18,189 nt of DNA from an uncultured Eubacteriales bacterium. GTDB lineage: Bacteria > Bacillota > Clostridia > Oscillospirales > CAG-272. This document shows, one piece after another, positions 14,812-18,189 of this stretch (positions are counted from its first letter, which is position 1; every line of letters starts with the position of its first letter). Location: positions 1 through 18,189 of the forward strand of contig URHI01000025.1 in assembly GCA_900547565.1 (NCBI GenBank), given 5' to 3'. A program made the translations under genes and the position numbers. The notes below the pieces were generated by a model, which had not been told where the DNA came from, made no database searches, and saw only the letters and a program-made list of their open reading frames with translations.

Positions 14812-14841
14812 ATTATATCACAAAATAGTTGCACGCGCAAC
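14812..14841 (-). promoter_or_regulatory. Promoter and inverted repeat of the ABC exporter gene
   Basis: On the minus strand TTGCGC (14835-14840) is separated by 17 bp from TATAAT (14812-14817), with TGA just before it. The -35 box is inside the inverted repeat GTTGC-ACGC-GCAAC (14828-14841), which could be an operator for a repressor. The start of transcription would be near 14805, about 30 nt before the chosen ATG. Confidence 0.75.
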
Positions 14842-14869
14842 CATTTTAAAGAAAAAAGTTAAAATCATG

Positions 14870-14898
14870 TTGATTTTTTATGAGTAATAGTGTACAAT
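14870..14898 (+). promoter_or_regulatory. Promoter of the DUF1015 gene
   Basis: TTGATT (14870-14875), a 17-bp spacer and TACAAT (14893-14898) resemble a moderate sigma-A promoter. Transcription would begin near 14905, about 20 nt before the ATG at 14926, leaving just enough leader for the GAAAGGA site. Confidence 0.65.
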
Positions 14899-14925
14899 GA
14901 AAGAAAACGAAAGGACTTTTGCATT

Positions 14926-16152
14926 ATGAAGCCATGCTTTGTCCCGGCAGACATTTTATTGCCGGATTTCAAATATACAGACGGAGAAAAATGGGCAGTA
15001 GTCGCATGCGATCAGTTCACCAGCCAACCGGAATACTGGGAGGCTGCCCGCCGTTTTGTCGGAAACGCACCCTCAACGCTTGACCTTATACTTCCCGAGG
15101 CCTATCTCGATCGGCAGGACGAGTTGCTGCCCGATATCTCGCGTCATATGGAGCAGTACAGTAAGACATTGCTGCGCGAGCATCGCTCAACATACATATA
15201 TATTGAGCGCACACAGTCGGACGGACGTGTCAGACGCGGTCTGGTCGGTGCCGTTGATCTTGAATGCTACGACTGGCACCGCGGCGCGACGACCGCTGTC
15301 CGCGCTACCGAGGGCACGGTGCCGGAGCGAATACCGCCCCGCGTCCGTATACGCGAGAGTGCTTCTATAGAGCTGCCGCACATCATGCTGCTCATAGATG
15401 ACCCCACACGTCACATTATCGAGTCGCTGACGGCGCTCAAAGAACAGCTGACACCTGCTTATAATTTCGACCTTATGGCAGGGGGCGGACATGTACGCGG
15501 CTGGTTCGTCGGCGGCGACCGTGCCGCTTGGCTGACGGAGGCCATTTCGTCGCTTTCGGGCGATGGGGGAATGACGATCGCGGTCGGTGACGGCAATCAT
15601 TCGTTGGCAACCGCCAAAACAGTGTATGAAAATCTCAAGTCCCGCATAGGCGCCGCCGCGGCCTCACACCCCGCGCGTTATGCGCTGGCCGAGTTGGTCA
15701 ATATACATGACGACGCACTTGATTTCGAACCCATCTACCGTACGGTTTCGGGCGTTCCGGCAGAGCAGTTTATCTCGGATCTTGAAGCATATATTGCGTC
15801 ACTTGGCGGTAATGAGTCACCGCAGCAGATTGAATACGTGTGCGGCCGTCTGTCCGGTACTATTAAGGTCAGCCGCCCTGTTTCCAGCCTTACGGTCGGA
15901 ACGGTACAGCACTTCCTGGATGAATATGTCCCGGCTCATGACGGCTGTGAGGTCGACTATATTCACGGTGAAGCTAATGTCCGTGAGCTGGCGGCGTCCG
16001 GCGCGTGCGTGGGGCTGTTGTTCGACGGCATGGCAAAGTCGGAGCTTTTCCGTGCGGTCGAGCTTGACGGTGCGCTTCCACGTAAGACATTTTCCATGGG
16101 CCATGCCGAGGATAAGCGTTATTATATTGAGGCACGCCGCATAATCGAGTGA
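14926..16152 (+). CDS. DUF1015 family protein
   Basis: From the ATG at 14926 (GAAAGGA at 14909-14915, spacing 10) this is 408 aa, about the usual length of the DUF1015 (COG4198) family. Family landmarks are the N-terminal KPCFVPADILLPD, WAVVACDQFTSQPEYWE, the PP-R-RIRE region, and the conserved VGDGNHSLATAK segment in the middle with its His. A frame open from 14890 exists but starts before the likely transcription start. The protein is cytoplasmic. No firm function is assigned to this family here, although the strongly conserved charged motifs suggest an enzyme. It is divergent from the ABC exporter and has no obvious terminator of its own before rpmE. Confidence 0.88.
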   Translation: MKPCFVPADILLPDFKYTDGEKWAVVACDQFTSQPEYWEAARRFVGNAPSTLDLILPEAYLDRQDELLPDISRHMEQYSKTLLREHRSTYIYIERTQSDGRVRRGLVGAVDLECYDWHRGATTAVRATEGTVPERIPPRVRIRESASIELPHIMLLIDDPTRHIIESLTALKEQLTPAYNFDLMAGGGHVRGWFVGGDRAAWLTEAISSLSGDGGMTIAVGDGNHSLATAKTVYENLKSRIGAAAASHPARYALAELVNIHDDALDFEPIYRTVSGVPAEQFISDLEAYIASLGGNESPQQIEYVCGRLSGTIKVSRPVSSLTVGTVQHFLDEYVPAHDGCEVDYIHGEANVRELAASGACVGLLFDGMAKSELFRAVELDGALPRKTFSMGHAEDKRYYIEARRIIE

Positions 16153-16200
16153 CGGAGTATCAAAAAATCGGCACCATATTAAAAAAATTTGAAAAAACTA

Positions 16201-16229
16201 TTGCAAAAAACAAAAATATATGGTATAAT
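16201..16229 (+). promoter_or_regulatory. Promoter of rpmE
   Basis: TTGCAA (16201-16206), a 17-bp spacer and TATAAT (16224-16229) with TGG just before it (16221-16223) form an extended -10 promoter. A-rich tracts at 16160-16200 could act as an UP element, fitting a ribosomal protein gene. A possible weak leader hairpin, GGTAA (16235-16239) with TTACC (16257-16261), starts at about the transcription start. Confidence 0.85.
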
Positions 16230-16281
16230 CCTTTGGTAATGTGTGAATTAGTCATTTTACCGTAAAGCGAGGTGTTAAATA

Positions 16282-16491
16282 ATGAAGGAAGGTATCCATC
16301 CCCAGTACCAAGAAACCGTAATCAAATGTGCTTGCGGCGAAACTGTGAAGACCAGATCCACCAAAGGCGGAGAGATCAGAGTTGATATCTGCTCCAAGTG
16401 CCATCCCTTCTTCACTGGTAAGCAGAAATTCGTGGATTCCGGCGGACGTGTCGATAAGTTCAAAAAGAGACTCGAAACCAGCGGAAAATAA
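16282..16491 (+). CDS. rpmE: 50S ribosomal protein L31, zinc-binding type
   Basis: This is a 69-aa protein of the large ribosomal subunit. It starts MKEGIHPQY, as bacterial L31 does, and keeps the zinc ligands Cys16, Cys18, Cys37 and Cys40 (CAC and CSKC), so it is the C+ form rather than the zinc-independent paralogue. The HPFFTGKQK and VDKFKKR segments are classical L31. GAGGTG lies 7 nt before the ATG. It has its own promoter and is followed by a terminator-like hairpin just ahead of hflX. Confidence 0.97.
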   Translation: MKEGIHPQYQETVIKCACGETVKTRSTKGGEIRVDICSKCHPFFTGKQKFVDSGGRVDKFKKRLETSGK

Positions 16492-16507
16492 AATCGAAAA
16501 AAATGCA

Positions 16508-16551
16508 GGCAAGGAATGTCGCCGTCAGTGGCGCATTGCTTGCCGATTTTT
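16508..16551 (+). terminator. Terminator or attenuator between rpmE and hflX
   Basis: The arms at 16508-16523 and 16530-16544 pair over about 14 bp with one mismatch and one bulged T, around a 6-nt loop. Five T follow at 16547-16551. The T-run ends only 5 nt before the GGAGGTGA ribosome site of hflX, so hflX translation signals sit directly behind the terminator and no separate promoter fits between them. Confidence 0.8.
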
Positions 16552-16569
16552 ATGCCGGAGGTGATAACT

Positions 16570-17826
16570 ATGGAAAACATTGAAATGACAAAAGCAGTGC
16601 TTGTGGCACTTGCACCGACGACACGAGAGTCCGAGGCGGCAGAGCGGTCGCTTTGTGAGCTGGAGCGCCTGCTTGACACGGCAGGAGGGCAGTGCGCCGC
16701 AAAGATGATACAGGTGCGTGACAATCCTGAGCCGGCGACCTATATCGGAAGCGGAAAGCTCGGTGAGCTGGCCGAGCTGTGCCGCGCGCAGGAGGTAGGG
16801 CTGGTGGTATTTGACTGTGAGCTGTCGCCGTCGCAGATACGCAACATTGAGGACGGTCTTGGCGATGATGTGCGCGTAATAGACCGCTCAATGCTGATAC
16901 TTGACATATTTGCCCTTCATGCCACAACGGGCGAGGGCAAGCTGCAGGTCGAACTGGCACAGCTCAAATATTCAGCCCCCAGGCTCACCGGTCACGGAAA
17001 AGACATGTCACGTTTGGGCGGCGGTATCGGCACGCGAGGACCGGGTGAGAGCAAGCTGGAGTCAGACCGCCGGCATCTCAAGCGCCGTATCGACGCGCTG
17101 GAGCAGGAGCTGGAGCGCCTGGAGAAAAACCGCCGTACAATGCGTACATCACGTGAGCGCAGCGGCATAAAAAAAGTAGCCATTGTTGGCTACACCAATG
17201 CGGGCAAGTCTACATTGCTCAACCGACTGACTGACGCCGGGATACTTGCCGAGGACAAGCTGTTTGCCACGCTCGATCCGACAACGCGGCGCTACACTTT
17301 GCCGTGCGGTGAGGAAATACTGCTGACAGACACCGTCGGATTTATACGCAAGCTGCCGCACCATCTTATCGAAGCCTTCAAGTCCACGTTGGATGAAGCG
17401 GTCTGCGCCGACATACTGCTTATAATCATTGACGCGTCCGACCCGGAGTGCCGTGAGCAGCTTGAGGTTACCGAACAGCTGCTGAACGAGCTTGGCGCGG
17501 CAGACAAGCCGACGCTGTATGTTTTCAACAAATGCGACCGCGGCGCCTCCGAGGTCCTGAGGACAGGACAGCCGAATCAGTCTGCGGTATGGATCTCTGC
17601 CGCAACCGGGCAGGGAATCGACGGCTTTGTCGACCGGCTGGAGCAGCTTGTGCTGGCAGGCAAAAGACGTGTAAGCTATATGTTTCCGCACTCTGCACAG
17701 GGCTTTGTAAGCCAGCTTTACCGTGACGCCGTGGTCGAGAGCTGTGAGTATGTAGGTGACGGCTGCCGTGTCACGGCGGTGGTCGATATGCGCACGCAGG
17801 GACGATTGCGCGAATTTGAGGTGTGA
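16570..17826 (+). CDS. hflX: GTPase HflX, ribosome-associated
   Basis: This is a 418-aa protein from the ATG at 16570. GGAGGTGA (16557-16564) lies 5 nt upstream, so the longer frame from 16516 inside the terminator is rejected. The N-terminal HflX domain is complete, with IGSGKL, RTG-equivalent region, LTGHGKDMSRLGGGIG and GPGESKLE. The coiled linker RRIDALEQELERLEKNRR follows. The G domain has G1 GYTNAGKST (G207-), G3 DTVGF (D254-) and G4 NKCD (N320-). HflX binds the 50S subunit and can split stalled or hibernating ribosomes in stress. Placement after rpmE suits a ribosome-linked role. Expression probably depends on readthrough of the hairpin at 16508-16551. Confidence 0.96.
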   Translation: MENIEMTKAVLVALAPTTRESEAAERSLCELERLLDTAGGQCAAKMIQVRDNPEPATYIGSGKLGELAELCRAQEVGLVVFDCELSPSQIRNIEDGLGDDVRVIDRSMLILDIFALHATTGEGKLQVELAQLKYSAPRLTGHGKDMSRLGGGIGTRGPGESKLESDRRHLKRRIDALEQELERLEKNRRTMRTSRERSGIKKVAIVGYTNAGKSTLLNRLTDAGILAEDKLFATLDPTTRRYTLPCGEEILLTDTVGFIRKLPHHLIEAFKSTLDEAVCADILLIIIDASDPECREQLEVTEQLLNELGAADKPTLYVFNKCDRGASEVLRTGQPNQSAVWISAATGQGIDGFVDRLEQLVLAGKRRVSYMFPHSAQGFVSQLYRDAVVESCEYVGDGCRVTAVVDMRTQGRLREFEV

Positions 17827-17831
17827 ACGCC

Positions 17832-18189
17832 ATGCCGGGTGAAATTTACACGACCCTGGCCGGCTACGGCCGCAGCGAGTATGAGGAGAAGCGCTCGCTG
17901 TTTATCGGACAGGCGGTGCATGTAACCACCGAGGAGGCTGCCGCAGCCCACCTAAAGCGTGTCAGGACAGAGTATCATGACGCAAGACATCATGTGTATG
18001 CGTATGTTTTGCGCGGCGGCGCCGTACGCTATTCGGACGACGGTGAGCCGCAAGGCAGTGCCGGTCTTCCGGTGCTTGACTGCATACGTAAGGCGGATGT
18101 TGAGGATGCATGCGTGGTCGTAACGCGCTATTTTGGCGGAATACTGCTTGGCACGGGAGGACTTTTGCGTGCTTATACCAAAGCGGCAG
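17832..18189 (+). CDS. YigZ/IMPACT family protein (5' part, cut by window edge)
   Basis: The first 119 codons are present and the gene runs off the right edge; full members are about 210 aa. Motifs seen are GRSEYEEKRSLFIG, the YHDARHHVYAYVL strand, RYSDDGEPQGSAGLPVL, and the hallmark VVVTRYFGGILLGTGGLLRAY, the UPF0029/IMPACT core. The ribosome site GAGGTG (17818-17823) lies inside the last codons of hflX, 8 nt before the ATG, so the two are likely co-transcribed and coupled. Family members have been linked to translation control. The bacterial role is not firmly settled. Confidence 0.93.
   Translation, partial: MPGEIYTTLAGYGRSEYEEKRSLFIGQAVHVTTEEAAAAHLKRVRTEYHDARHHVYAYVLRGGAVRYSDDGEPQGSAGLPVLDCIRKADVEDACVVVTRYFGGILLGTGGLLRAYTKAA

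Noticed and set aside
16235..16261. Possible L31 leader RNA that regulates rpmE
   Set aside because: Only a 5-bp GGTAA/TTACC pairing with a large loop is visible. L31 leaders are known in Firmicutes, but I cannot match this one, so it is noted only within the promoter entry.
17149..17691. Minus-strand open frame of 180 codons
   Set aside because: It is antisense to the G domain of hflX, and its product matches no family I recognise.

Overview
The window looks like chromosomal DNA of an anaerobic Clostridia-type Bacillota, perhaps an Oscillospirales or Christensenellales relative from a gut or rumen habitat. This is inferred from strong GGAGG-type ribosome binding sites, sigma-A promoters with extended -10 elements (TGnTATAAT), Thr-rich surface-protein linkers, a zinc-type L31 protein, and the families of the housekeeping genes. 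No tRNA, rRNA, CRISPR array, transposase or phage gene is visible.

Left part (1-10696). After the last 27 codons of an unidentified gene and its terminator, a strong promoter (338-367) opens an apparently single 10 kb operon of eight + strand genes that ends at a hairpin at 10657-10696. The gene order is: solute-binding lipoprotein 1; cytoplasmic metallo-beta-lactamase (MBL)-fold protein; an amidohydrolase-like protein that has lost most metal ligands; an intact amidohydrolase; an SGNH hydrolase; solute-binding lipoprotein 2; a ConA-like surface protein with a Thr-rich stalk and C-terminal membrane anchor; and an MBL-fold lipoprotein. Genes are 3-42 nt apart or overlap by 8 nt. Three families are each present twice, and there is no permease, glycosidase or regulator inside. 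My working reading is a surface capture and processing module for a carbohydrate-linked ester, lactone or amide. The substrate cannot be read from the sequence.

Middle part (10697-14925). A minus-strand PlsC-like acyltransferase diverges from an AraC-family regulator whose leader carries a 12-bp direct repeat spaced 42 bp and two palindromes. A terminator then separates the regulator from a convergent minus-strand single-chain ABC exporter, whose -35 box lies inside an inverted repeat.

Right part (14926-18189). This part is housekeeping: a DUF1015 protein, ribosomal protein L31 (rpmE) with its own promoter, a terminator-like hairpin directly before the hflX ribosome binding site, the GTPase HflX, and the start of a YigZ/IMPACT-family gene cut by the window edge.

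The most interesting region is the eight-gene operon: paired paralogues, a pseudoenzyme/enzyme amidohydrolase couple, and MBL domains fused to sugar-enzyme-like N-terminal modules.
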